From: a virus
IMG/VR virus record: IMGVR_UViG_3300049845_000179
Span: 1-23,009 of that record
Strand: one strand, 5' to 3'
DNA: 23,009 nt
Below are positions 14,102-20,755 of the stretch, one piece after another (position 1 is the first letter of the stretch; each line of letters starts with the position of its first letter). A program made the translations under genes and the position numbers. The notes beneath the pieces are model-generated. The model worked only from the letters and a program-made list of their open reading frames with translations. It was not told the origin of the DNA and did no database searches.

Positions 14102-14500
14102 TCAAAGCACGGCATCAAGCTTCTGGGTTTTGAGCTTCCGCAGACGCTTCGCTCGGTCCTTACGACGCTGGATCTTCTCTTCTGGGGTAAAGTGCGTCGG
14201 GTGAATCAACAAGGACTTGTTTTCCCGGTGGTGGTCAACGTACTCTGCCGCGCCCTTCAGGAACTCGATGAGCTGCTCGAGCTTGATCCCATGGCGCGGG
14301 GCATTGTTCTCGATGCGCCCAAGAAGCGCGTTGCAACCACGGTGGAGGACAGCCCGAACATGGCCGCCTTTGTGATCGTGATCGAGGACGGCTTGGTCCT
14401 CAGTGCACGCCATCCGACAGATGGCGCAAGTCCAACCTTGCTGTTCAAGGAGCAGCTTTCGGGTTTTCTTTACCTCGGTGGTCTTGAGCTTACGAATCAC
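14102..14500 (-). CDS. 49: Recombination endonuclease VII, T4 gp49-like
   Basis: Holliday-junction and branched-DNA resolving nuclease, 132 aa (T4 gp49 is 157), used to trim DNA for packaging. It contains CAICRMAC (zinc ligands C25, C28), then LDHDHKGGHVRA with catalytic D40, H41 and H43 at the same numbers as T4, then VLHRGCNALLG where C56 and N57 match T4 C61 and N62. The third zinc ligand, Cys in T4 (C58), appears to be His53, giving a CCHC site. The basic C-terminus (RRKDRAKRLRKLKTQK) is shorter than in T4. The start is GTG at 14500; an in-frame stop lies upstream and no other start keeps C25/C28. A palindrome with a late-type box overlaps the start (14499-14516). Confidence 0.88.
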   Translation of the reverse strand: MIRKLKTTEVKKTRKLLLEQQGWTCAICRMACTEDQAVLDHDHKGGHVRAVLHRGCNALLGRIENNAPRHGIKLEQLIEFLKGAAEYVDHHRENKSLLIHPTHFTPEEKIQRRKDRAKRLRKLKTQKLDAVL

Positions 14501-14516
14501 CCAGTATTTACTGGGT
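14499..14516 (-). promoter_or_regulatory. Palindrome with late-type box over endonuclease VII start
   Basis: Perfect 8-bp arms ACCCAGTA/TACTGGGT (14499-14506, 14509-14516) with a two-base centre. The minus strand reads GTAAATA at 14511-14505. The second arm includes the first bases of the GTG start. A late start here would fall near 14499, on the start codon itself, so control by folding in read-through RNA fits better than simple promoter use. Confidence 0.45.
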
Positions 14517-14525
14517 CAGGCTGGG

Positions 14526-14972
14526 TCAGGCGGGTGTCATCATGGACTTGAAGCTTGCCTCGCTCTCAACGCTGAACACGAAGTCCTCGCCTTCAACGGA
14601 TCGTAGAACGAAGTCGCCGCTCTTCAGGGTGACGATGTCGGTACCGTCCCCGTCCAGGTCTAGCTTCACAGGATCGCCATCGTACTGGAACGCCTGGATC
14701 TTGTCGGCGTCGACGTACACCATGAAGCCCTCGCCGTCGGGTTTTTGGTTAGGGTGCAGTGGTGTCAGGGTCTTCTTCAGGTCAGCCGAGCTGAAGACAC
14801 CGAAAGGCTTGCGCTTGTCACCGACGACCTTGAAGGCCTCGTACTTGCCGTCCTTGGTTTGCTTGACCAAGTACTCTGTTGAGTTCCGATAGTTCTTCGG
14901 AGACGCACCGTCCCAGAGTTCCTGAGCGGTCTTGGTCTCTAGCTTCTGTTCGAACAGGTCTCGTAGCTTCAT
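14526..14972 (-). CDS. Unknown late protein, 148 aa
   Basis: Not recognised. It starts MKLRDLFEQKLETKTAQEL; short 'LRDLFE'-type N-termini are common among T4-like virion proteins. The rest looks like an alpha/beta fold: EYLVKQTKDGKYEAFKVVGD, GFMVYVDADKIQAFQYDG, then DLDGDGTDIVTLKSGDFVLR, which contains an Asp-rich DxDGDGTD loop that could bind calcium, and a final strand EDFVFSVESEASF. The ATG has GAGG eight bases upstream. It has a late promoter (14995-15001) and a hairpin that would hide its ribosome site in transcripts from further upstream. It is followed closely by endonuclease VII. Confidence 0.8.
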   Translation of the reverse strand: MKLRDLFEQKLETKTAQELWDGASPKNYRNSTEYLVKQTKDGKYEAFKVVGDKRKPFGVFSSADLKKTLTPLHPNQKPDGEGFMVYVDADKIQAFQYDGDPVKLDLDGDGTDIVTLKSGDFVLRSVEGEDFVFSVESEASFKSMMTPA

Positions 14973-14975
14973 GGT

Positions 14976-15008
14976 CCGGCCTCTTGCATCTGGCTATTTA
15001 GAGGCCGG
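14976..15008 (-). promoter_or_regulatory. Hairpin hiding ribosome site, with late promoter in its loop
   Basis: Arms CCGGCCTCT (14976-14984) and AGAGGCCGG (15000-15008) are perfect 9-bp complements. In minus-strand RNA the later arm is AGAGGCCGG, carrying the GAGG ribosome site of the 148-aa gene. The late start expected near 14989 lies at the loop edge, so only read-through RNA has both arms. Confidence 0.6.
14995..15001 (-). promoter_or_regulatory. Late promoter for 148-aa gene
   Basis: Minus-strand CTAAATA, with the expected start near 14989 and a 17-nt leader containing GAGG before the ATG at 14972. Confidence 0.75.
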
Positions 15009-15013
15009 ATCCC

Positions 15014-15049
15014 CCTCAAGGTCCCGAAGGACCTCGAAGGACCTTGAGG
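15014..15049 (-). terminator. Hairpin after paralog gene, possible terminator
   Basis: Perfect 11-bp arms CCTCAAGGTCC/GGACCTTGAGG (15014-15024, 15039-15049) lie 17 bases beyond the stop of the 102-aa gene. The loop holds another partial copy of the arm sequence, allowing alternative folds. No U-tract follows, so it may need a factor or may act as a 3'-end stabiliser. Confidence 0.5.
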
Positions 15050-15066
15050 TTCGCGCGGCAGAGCGA

Positions 15067-15375
15067 TCAGGCCTCGAACTTGGCGTTCTTCGGCAGGTCC
15101 TCGGGCTTCATCGTCTGCAGCTTGGCGCCCAGGCGCTCGCGCAGCGTCTCCGGCGCGAGCTGCTTCAGCTTGCCGGCGGTGCCGAGGCCGATGGCGACGG
15201 CCAGGGCCAGCTGCTTGGCGGTGTCGCGCTGGACGCCGGCGATCACGTCGCGGATGAACGCGGCACCGAAGGAAACGCGGGTGCGCTTGGCCATCTGCTC
15301 GGCGGCGGGCAGCCGGGTCTTCTCGACGGGCTTGGCGGTCTTCGCGCTCTTGACGGGGGTCTTGGTCTTGGCCAT
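15067..15375 (-). CDS. Lys/Ala-rich small protein, paralog A, 102 aa
   Basis: Function unknown. The N-terminal ~25 residues form a histone-H1-like basic tail (MAKTKTPVKSAKTAKPVEKT), followed by a core shared with the 95-aa neighbour: MAKRTRVSFGAAFIRDVIAG, then VQRDTAKQLALAVAIGLGTA and GKLKQL, ending LPKNAKFEA. The core has two likely helices, one hydrophobic and small-residue-rich (LALAVAIGLG). A basic tail plus small core hints at a DNA-binding or DNA-condensing protein, but this is inference. Two sampled lines are about 75-78% G+C, against about 58% in gp46, so codon use is unlike the rest. The leader shares TCACCTGGA(A/G)ATCA with its paralog, so the duplication included the ribosome site. 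Confidence 0.78.
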   Translation of the reverse strand: MAKTKTPVKSAKTAKPVEKTRLPAAEQMAKRTRVSFGAAFIRDVIAGVQRDTAKQLALAVAIGLGTAGKLKQLAPETLRERLGAKLQTMKPEDLPKNAKFEA

Positions 15376-15503
15376 GGTGATTTCCAGGTGAGTTGAACGA
15401 GGGTTGAACGGGTTGAACTACTTGGTACTGCGATTACTGCGGGGTATCGATGACTCGATGCCGTGTGATCTTACTGCGGACTCCGGAGTTTGTACATCAC
15501 TAG

Positions 15504-15511
15504 AGTGTAAC
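15504..15511 (-). promoter_or_regulatory. GTTACACT element upstream of paralog A
   Basis: CTGTTACACT reads as an extended -10 (TG-n-TACACT) on the minus strand, 129 bases before the 102-aa gene. It is one of two such elements in the 256-bp gap between the paralogs. Confidence 0.4.
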
Positions 15512-15535
15512 AGTTCTCACGGCTCGAGCTTGCCA

Positions 15536-15543
15536 ACTGTAAC
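15536..15543 (-). promoter_or_regulatory. GTTACAGT element upstream of paralog A
   Basis: Second copy in the gap 15376-15631. Apart from these two, the gap holds a hairpin (15550-15582), a short palindrome ACTCCGGAGT (15479-15488) and three GTTGAAC repeats (15392-15418). Confidence 0.3.
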
Positions 15544-15549
15544 CGAGAC

Positions 15550-15582
15550 ATGAACCAGCGCACGAGGGGAAGGCTGGTTCAT
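15550..15582 (-). terminator. Hairpin after paralog B, possible terminator
   Basis: Perfect 10-bp arms ATGAACCAGC/GCTGGTTCAT (15550-15559, 15573-15582) with a 13-base loop, 49 bases beyond the stop of the 95-aa gene. No U-tract follows. Confidence 0.45.
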
Positions 15583-15631
15583 GCCCCGGCCGCGTGGAGA
15601 GCCACGCACTCCACCACCGCGGCGGCACGCG

Positions 15632-15919
15632 TCAGGCCACGAACTTGGCGTTCTTCGGCAGCTCGGCGTTGGCCGGCAGCGCGTCGAGGTGGTTCTTGAC
15701 GCGCTCGGCGACGGTCTCGGCCTTCAGCTGCTTCAGCTTGCCGGCGCTGCCGAGGCCCAGGGCGATGGCGAACGCGAGGACCTTGGCGACGTCGCGCTGG
15801 ACGCCGGCCTTGCAGTCACGGATGAAGGCGGAACCGAAGGAAACGCGGGTGCGGTTGGCCATCTGCTCCTTGGCGGGCAGGCGGGCGGGCTTCGCGGCGG
15901 TCTTGGTGGTCTTGGCCAT
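15632..15919 (-). CDS. Lys/Ala-rich small protein, paralog B, 95 aa
   Basis: Function unknown; clear paralog of the 102-aa protein, about 70% identical over the shared core by hand alignment (RTRVSFGSAFIRDCKAGVQR, then DVAKVLAFAIALGLGSAGKL, ending ELPKNAKFVA). Its basic tail is shorter (MAKTTKTAAKPARLPAKEQ), which shows that the tail length varies while the core is kept. Like its paralog it is very GC-rich. The ribosome site is GGAG within the shared leader CACCTGGAGATCA. Two GTTACA elements (16000-16016) lie 80-100 bases upstream, between it and gp46. Confidence 0.78.
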   Translation of the reverse strand: MAKTTKTAAKPARLPAKEQMANRTRVSFGSAFIRDCKAGVQRDVAKVLAFAIALGLGSAGKLKQLKAETVAERVKNHLDALPANAELPKNAKFVA

Positions 15920-15999
15920 GATCTTGATCTCCAGGTGAATGCGTCAGGATTTGACGTAGGTGAATCATACGCTATCCACCTGGAATCGTGTTGAGTTCA

Positions 16000-16007
16000 A
16001 GTGTAAC
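16000..16007 (-). promoter_or_regulatory. GTTACACT element upstream of paralog B
   Basis: The second of two GTTACA copies nine bases apart, in the gp46-paralog B gap. GAGTTACACTTGA carries a TACACT -10-like core. Confidence 0.35.
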
Positions 16008-16008
16008 T

Positions 16009-16016
16009 CTTGTAAC
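16009..16016 (-). promoter_or_regulatory. GTTACAAG element upstream of paralog B
   Basis: CCGTTACAAG, the same eight bases as the copy at 409-416 and with the same two preceding C residues. Confidence 0.35.
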
Positions 16017-16036
16017 GGCCCATCCCGTATCCGCCG

Positions 16037-17776
16037 TCATCCCTCTACTATCTGGCTGAAGCCATGTAGCTTCTGGATCACCATCGAGCGATCAAGGCGG
16101 CCCTGGATGTTTGGGTGATGGCTGATCACGTAGATCGCCATGTCGTCATCACGGCTCTTCTCCTTCAAGATCCGCACCACCGCGTCGATGCCAGAGCCAT
16201 CAAGCTGCCCGTCCAGCTCATCGATCAGTAGCAGGTTTGTCTTGGCATGCAGGTGGTGCAGCACATCACGGAACGCCAAGGCCAACGCCGTGCTAACGCG
16301 CTTCTTCTCACCAGCTGACAGATTCCCGAAATCAAGCTCACGCCCAAACTCCGACACGGTGCAGCTCATGTCAGCATCGAACTTCACGATGTGCGGCAAC
16401 CCAAGGCGACGCGTGTACTCGTTGATCCGGTCGTTCAGGAATGGGATCGTCTTGTTGATGATCCTACGGCGAAGGAAGCTGTCCTTGTTCGTCAGTAGCT
16501 TCAGCAAGAACTGCTGATGCTCGAGGCGTTTCTTGAGCTCGTTGATCTTCTCGTACTCAACAGGCTTCTGTGCTTCTCCCTTGAGACGCTCGAGCGCCTC
16601 AATGTGTGGGTTGATAGCAGCCTTCAGGTCATCGAGCTTGGCTTGCAGTGACACCGCGTTCTCTCTGGCCTTGAGCAGGTTGTCCAGGTTCGGATGCTGG
16701 ATTGCCGCTTCAACCTCAGCAAGCTTGTTTTTCTTGTCCGCTTCCTGTTTCGCCAGCTCATCGGTCTCAGCCTCCAGCCCCAACAGAATGATGCCCTTGG
16801 TCTCGATTGCTCGATGCACCATGACAAGCTTGGCTTGCGCGTCAACAAAGCTCTGCGAGCAGTACGGGCAGCGCGCGTCCTTGAGATGCTCCTCCTCCCC
16901 CATCAGCTTCTCAAGGTCCTTGTTGAGCTGCTGCAGGTCCTTCTTCTTAGGGGCGAGCTTGGCGGCCAGGTAGGCACCGTCCTGCTTCAACTTGGCACGC
17001 TCGTCATGCAGCAGCTTCTCGGACTCGAAGTCAACGTCAGCAATCGTGGCGAGGGTCCGTTCGATGTCACCAATCTCTTTGAGACGGTCAGCCTCCCAGC
17101 GCTTGACGCGCTGCTCAGACTCTTGGGTGTGCTTTGTGTGCAGCTCTTGCGCGACCTCTTGTTGTTTGACCACTGCCTCCTGGACCTTGATATCGCCCTC
17201 GGTCTGTCTGATGAGCTCGCGAAGCTTGAAGGCCTTCTCTGACAGCAGCGTGATGTTGAAGAGCTCCTCGATCTGAGCACGCTGCTGCGCGATGGGCAGC
17301 ATCAGAAACGGTTGGGCGTTCCCGGAGAAGATGATGGTCTTCGTGAAGAGCTCGTACGAGACCCCAACGATGTCCTCAATGAGCTCATCGCACTCAGTGA
17401 CGCCCTTACCTGGCGTGATGTCCTCACCGTTCTTGGTGATCGAGATCGTGTACGCCTCACCACGAGTTCGAATGATCTCGTACTCGTCCCCAGCGCGTTC
17501 AAAGGTCAGACGAACCTCCATGAGCGTGCTCTTGGTGGCGTTCGTGCTGTTGATCAGACGCTGCAGGCTGATGCTGTCGAATGGCTTGTTGTACAGCGCG
17601 TAACAGATCGCATTGATGATGGTGGTCTTGCCGGCGCCGTTCGATCCACCCTGATCTAAGTTCTGACCCTCGATTGAGATTGTGCCAGGTTCAGACAGGT
17701 CAATGGTTGTCTCATTCTGACCAAAGCTCAGGAAGTTCCTGAGCCCAAGCTCTTTGAAGTACAGCGTGCTGCTCAT
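16037..17776 (-). CDS. 46: Recombination endonuclease large subunit, gp46/SbcC-Rad50 family
   Basis: ATPase subunit of the gp46-gp47 nuclease that resects DNA ends for phage recombination-dependent replication and host DNA breakdown. 579 aa (T4 gp46 is 560). Visible: Walker A GGSNGAGKTT (43-52), a long coiled coil (about 190-430) broken by the zinc hook CPYC (303-306), the ABC signature NLSAGEKKR (485-493), Walker B LLLIDELD (515-522) with E521 as the likely catalytic acid, and the H-loop SHH (552-554). All motifs are intact. The ATG overlaps the stop of the 115-aa gene (ATGA), so it is made by translational coupling within the gp47 operon. Confidence 0.96.
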   Translation of the reverse strand: MSSTLYFKELGLRNFLSFGQNETTIDLSEPGTISIEGQNLDQGGSNGAGKTTIINAICYALYNKPFDSISLQRLINSTNATKSTLMEVRLTFERAGDEYEIIRTRGEAYTISITKNGEDITPGKGVTECDELIEDIVGVSYELFTKTIIFSGNAQPFLMLPIAQQRAQIEELFNITLLSEKAFKLRELIRQTEGDIKVQEAVVKQQEVAQELHTKHTQESEQRVKRWEADRLKEIGDIERTLATIADVDFESEKLLHDERAKLKQDGAYLAAKLAPKKKDLQQLNKDLEKLMGEEEHLKDARCPYCSQSFVDAQAKLVMVHRAIETKGIILLGLEAETDELAKQEADKKNKLAEVEAAIQHPNLDNLLKARENAVSLQAKLDDLKAAINPHIEALERLKGEAQKPVEYEKINELKKRLEHQQFLLKLLTNKDSFLRRRIINKTIPFLNDRINEYTRRLGLPHIVKFDADMSCTVSEFGRELDFGNLSAGEKKRVSTALALAFRDVLHHLHAKTNLLLIDELDGQLDGSGIDAVVRILKEKSRDDDMAIYVISHHPNIQGRLDRSMVIQKLHGFSQIVEG

Positions 17777-18120
17777 GAGCTCTCTTTCTTGTAGCTGAAC
17801 GCGTGCTTAAGCTCGTCGAGTGTTATAAGCTCAATCGAGTTCTCTGTGCCCTCAATGTCTTCGACGAACGAGTTGTACACTCCATGCATCAGGCTGCTCA
17901 TGTGCTCGCAGCCCTCATGCAGCAGGTACACCGATCCGCTGTACTGCGGCAAGCGAATGAGATCGTCCTGAACCTGTACGTCCTCAGTGCCGGAGCTGAG
18001 TTTCCAAGAATCGCCACGCGCGAAGCCGCCGTACCAACCAGCAAGCACCTTGTAGATCGTACCGTGTTTTGGGGAGACGATCTTGACTAGCTTCCAGCAG
18101 TCGGGTTGGTATTCGCGCAT
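17773..18120 (-). CDS. Unknown protein between gp47 and gp46, 115 aa
   Basis: No domain recognised. The sequence begins MREYQPDCWKLVKIVSPKHG and continues IYKVLAGWYGGFARGDSWKL, ending LDELKHAFSYKKESS. The first half looks like a small beta-rich fold with aromatic residues; the second has YLLHEGCEHMSSLMHGVYNS, with clustered His and Cys (H-E-G-C-E-H) that could bind metal. It shares the A of TAATG with the gp47 stop and overlaps gp46 by ATGA, so all three proteins are made together in one operon. T4 also carries small extra genes between 46 and 47. An accessory role in the nuclease or a regulator of it is possible but not shown. Confidence 0.8.
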   Translation of the reverse strand: MREYQPDCWKLVKIVSPKHGTIYKVLAGWYGGFARGDSWKLSSGTEDVQVQDDLIRLPQYSGSVYLLHEGCEHMSSLMHGVYNSFVEDIEGTENSIELITLDELKHAFSYKKESS

Positions 18121-19175
18121 TAGTTCACCTGCAGTTCTTCATAGAGCTCAACCAAGAGCTCTGGGTCAATCGTGGCCGTGGCCTGCACGCCCTCGTGGAT
18201 CAGCTTGCGGACGGTCCCGTCCAGTGATGATAGGTCAAGATCACCTTCGACATCAAGACCAGCGTTCAGGGAGTCCTTCTTCGACATCAGGTCCTCTTCA
18301 ACGCTGAACTCTCGAAGCTCAAAGAGCTGCATCATCTCTTCTCGCAGAGCTTGGACCTCGGAGTACCCGATGTCAACGTCCAAAAGACAGCGGACACGAG
18401 CGTTCTTTGTGAACGGCATGTCACCCGCAAGCACCGTTGACAGCCTGGTCTTGAAGAACAACGGCGCGTGCTCGTAGTTGTAGAACTCCAGATCCTCTGT
18501 CGAGGTATCCAGCAGTGCTGCACCGCGTTCGGCGTCGCCAGCATCTCCGAAGGTCGTCGGGAAAGTGTTCCCGATGTAGATGATGTTCTTGCTGGCCTGG
18601 CGCTTGTGGAAGTGCCCACTGAGCAGGTACTTTGGCCCGCTGAACTGATCAGGATCCGGACCATGATCCAAGGTCAGATCGGCTCCTGTCACCACGAAGT
18701 TCCTGAACTCGAAGTGTCCAATGACGTACTTATACGAGTTGATGGTGCCGGCAAGCTGTGGGTACTCGTCCTTGAACAAGAAAGGCGACGCGAAAAGATC
18801 TGATGACAGCTCGGTTGGCTCGCTGATCAACACGAAGTTCTCAAGATCGGCAAACGGATCCGTGCTGAAAACCTTTCTGGTGCTGCGGTGGTACAGATCG
18901 TGGTTGCCAATGATGAAGTACACCGGAATTCCCAGTGCGTTCAACCGCCTGGCACCCTCCTGAGAGGCCTTCAGGGTCTTGACGTTGATCGCGTTCCTGT
19001 TCTCAAACCAGTCCCCAAGGAACGCCAGATGTGTGGCCTGGGTTTCTTTCACCAGGTGACACAGCCAGTCAATGTACTGCAGGCAGTCTTGCAGATGCTG
19101 ATCTGAATTTGACCGCGCGCCCCAGTGGATGTCCGTGAAAAGCAAAATTCGTTTACGAGAGGTTAGTGCCGCCAT
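18120..19175 (-). CDS. 47: Recombination endonuclease subunit, gp47/SbcD-Mre11 family
   Basis: Metallophosphoesterase nuclease subunit, partner of gp46; 351 aa (T4 gp47 is 339). The five metal-binding motifs are present in order: DIHWG (D15, H17), GDWFENR (D55), GNHD (N91, H92, D93), GHFEFRN (H154) and SGHFHKRQ (H188, H190). The C-terminal part (about 230-351) is acidic and helical and probably contacts gp46. The ATG has AGGAG six bases upstream. A GTTACAAT element at 19203-19210 gives a plausible non-late promoter with a short leader. It is first of a three-gene coupled operon and divergent from the tail-fibre genes. Confidence 0.96.
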   Translation of the reverse strand: MAALTSRKRILLFTDIHWGARSNSDQHLQDCLQYIDWLCHLVKETQATHLAFLGDWFENRNAINVKTLKASQEGARRLNALGIPVYFIIGNHDLYHRSTRKVFSTDPFADLENFVLISEPTELSSDLFASPFLFKDEYPQLAGTINSYKYVIGHFEFRNFVVTGADLTLDHGPDPDQFSGPKYLLSGHFHKRQASKNIIYIGNTFPTTFGDAGDAERGAALLDTSTEDLEFYNYEHAPLFFKTRLSTVLAGDMPFTKNARVRCLLDVDIGYSEVQALREEMMQLFELREFSVEEDLMSKKDSLNAGLDVEGDLDLSSLDGTVRKLIHEGVQATATIDPELLVELYEELQVN

Positions 19176-19202
19176 GTTAGCTCCTGCTGACGACTCAACT
19201 TA

Positions 19203-19210
19203 ATTGTAAC
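19203..19210 (-). promoter_or_regulatory. GTTACAAT element, candidate early/middle promoter of gp47 operon
   Basis: GGTTACAATTAAG; a start about seven bases past TACAAT gives a leader of roughly 20 nt with AGGAG. No good -35 box is seen 17 or 18 bases upstream (AAGCAT or GAAGCA). Confidence 0.5.
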
Positions 19211-19233
19211 CATGGGTTTTGAGACATGCTTCC

Positions 19234-19240
19234 ATAAATA
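19234..19240 (+). promoter_or_regulatory. Late promoter for tail-fibre genes
   Basis: Plus-strand ATAAATA (CATAAATAAGG), the closest match in the window to the T4 box TATAAATA. The expected start near 19246 leaves a 19-nt leader with AAGGAG at 19254-19259. Confidence 0.8.
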
Positions 19241-19264
19241 AGGATTGAATGACAAGGAGTCAAG

Positions 19265-20755
19265 ATGCTTTACGATGGAATTCGCCTGCTGCAGGGCACG
19301 GCCCTAGAAAATCTGATCGTGCCATCTGGCACCGCTTTCCCACTATCACCAACTCAGGGTGAGGTGTTTTTCAGGACGGATGAGAGCACCCTGTACATCT
19401 TTGACACCGCCTGGACACAAACTGGTGGAGAAACTGGTGCGGTAAGCGCTGGAACCCTGACAGGAAGCACACTTGCCTCAAACGTCACAGCTTCCTCGTT
19501 GACCTCGGTTGGTAACATCACGTCTGGCACGTGGTCAGCTACGCTTGGGGTGGTGTCCGGGGCCAGCCTCACTAACCTGAATGCCTCAAATTTGTCGAGC
19601 GGCACGGTGCCGATCGATAGAATCGGCACCTCAGGAACCCGAGACAGTACAACCTTCTTCAGAGGTGACGGGGCGTGGGTGGCCTCATCAGCCTCACCTG
19701 GCGGTAGCACAAACAACATTCAGTACAACAACGCAGGAGAGTTTGCCGGATCACCAAAATTTACTTGGAATGACGGTACACGCGTACTGGGTCTAGGTTC
19801 AGGTACAGACGGCTCCGTCGCCATCAGAACTACCGCCAACGCGGCCAGCCTCGAGATTGCCACCACGATTTCTCAGTCAACCTCAGGCCCCAACATTCTG
19901 ATCAGAGCGGCTGACGGATCATCGTCATTTAGCGGTTTCGCTGGAGGCAGCATCACACTTCAATCTGGTATCAACGGCAGCGGCGGTGCGTCTAACTCAA
20001 ACGGCCAGAACATCATCATGCAGGTTTCTGTTGCTGCAGGTGGAAGTCAGGCCTCAGGCAGTAATTTCATTGTCCGTCACAACGCTGGAACTGAAAGGTT
20101 GCGGATCACAGCTCTCGGCGAATGGGGGCTGAATGGCTCCAATTTCGGAACGGCAGGGCAGGTCATCGCATCTAATGGACCAGGCCTAGCGCCAACATGG
20201 CAGACGCCAGTGGCGGTTGCAGCAGCTTCAACCCTTACCGGCACCACGCTTGCGACAAACGTCGTGGCCTCATCATTGACTTCTGTCGGAACAGTTACAT
20301 CTGGAACCTGGTCAGCGTCATTCGGCGCTGTGTCAGGTGTCAACTTGACGAACCTGAACGCTAGCAACCTTGGCTCTGGTACTGTTCCAACTGCTCGTCT
20401 TGGCTCCGGTTCAGCGAGCCCATCGACCTTTCTCAGGGGCGACAGCACCTGGAGTGAGGTCAAGCCGGTCAGCATCCCAAGATCCACCTCATTTGCTGGA
20501 AACCTGACCGACCGTGGAAACAGAACAGTCATCACGGCTGGCATCACACTGCCATCTGGAGTCTACGGAGCTGGTGACGCGCTTAGTTTCTACAACAGCA
20601 CTGGATCTTCGTTGACTATTACCTCAGGGGTTGGGCTGACGCTGCGTCGCGATGGAACGGCGGATACAGGCAACCGGGCGCTTGCTCCATATGGCACGTG
20701 CCTTGTGTGGTACGACAGCTCTTCGGTAGCCGTGATCTCAGGGAGCATCACATGA
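19265..20755 (+). CDS. Tail fibre / structural fibre protein with repeats
   Basis: Probable tail-fibre component, 496 aa, Ser/Thr/Gly/Asn-rich with few charged residues. The N-terminus (LIVPSGTAFPLSPTQGEVFF, then RTDESTLYIFDTAW) is a module often found at the virion-attached end of phage fibres. Two 78-79-residue repeats (residues 62-139 and 320-398) share 'TLTG.TLA.NV.ASSLTSVG', 'TSGTWSA', 'LTNLNASNL.SGTVP..R' and 'FRGD..W'. Between them is a beta-rich region (about 150-310) ending FGTAGQVIASNGPGLAPTW. The C-terminus (ITLPSGVYGAGDALSFYNST) looks like a beta-structured tip or joint. ATG has AAGGAG and a late promoter. Its stop overlaps the next gene (ATGA), so fibre and adhesin are coupled. 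Confidence 0.82.
   Translation: MLYDGIRLLQGTALENLIVPSGTAFPLSPTQGEVFFRTDESTLYIFDTAWTQTGGETGAVSAGTLTGSTLASNVTASSLTSVGNITSGTWSATLGVVSGASLTNLNASNLSSGTVPIDRIGTSGTRDSTTFFRGDGAWVASSASPGGSTNNIQYNNAGEFAGSPKFTWNDGTRVLGLGSGTDGSVAIRTTANAASLEIATTISQSTSGPNILIRAADGSSSFSGFAGGSITLQSGINGSGGASNSNGQNIIMQVSVAAGGSQASGSNFIVRHNAGTERLRITALGEWGLNGSNFGTAGQVIASNGPGLAPTWQTPVAVAAASTLTGTTLATNVVASSLTSVGTVTSGTWSASFGAVSGVNLTNLNASNLGSGTVPTARLGSGSASPSTFLRGDSTWSEVKPVSIPRSTSFAGNLTDRGNRTVITAGITLPSGVYGAGDALSFYNSTGSSLTITSGVGLTLRRDGTADTGNRALAPYGTCLVWYDSSSVAVISGSIT
19448..19681 (+). repeat. Fibre repeat, copy 1
   Basis: Encodes residues 62-139 of the fibre protein (from AGTLTGSTLASNVTASSLTS to FFRGDGAWV). Confidence 0.8.
20222..20458 (+). 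repeat. Fibre repeat, copy 2
   Basis: Encodes residues 320-398 (from ASTLTGTTLATNVVASSLTS to FLRGDSTWSE), the same module as copy 1 with many silent differences, so it is not a recent duplication. Confidence 0.8.
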
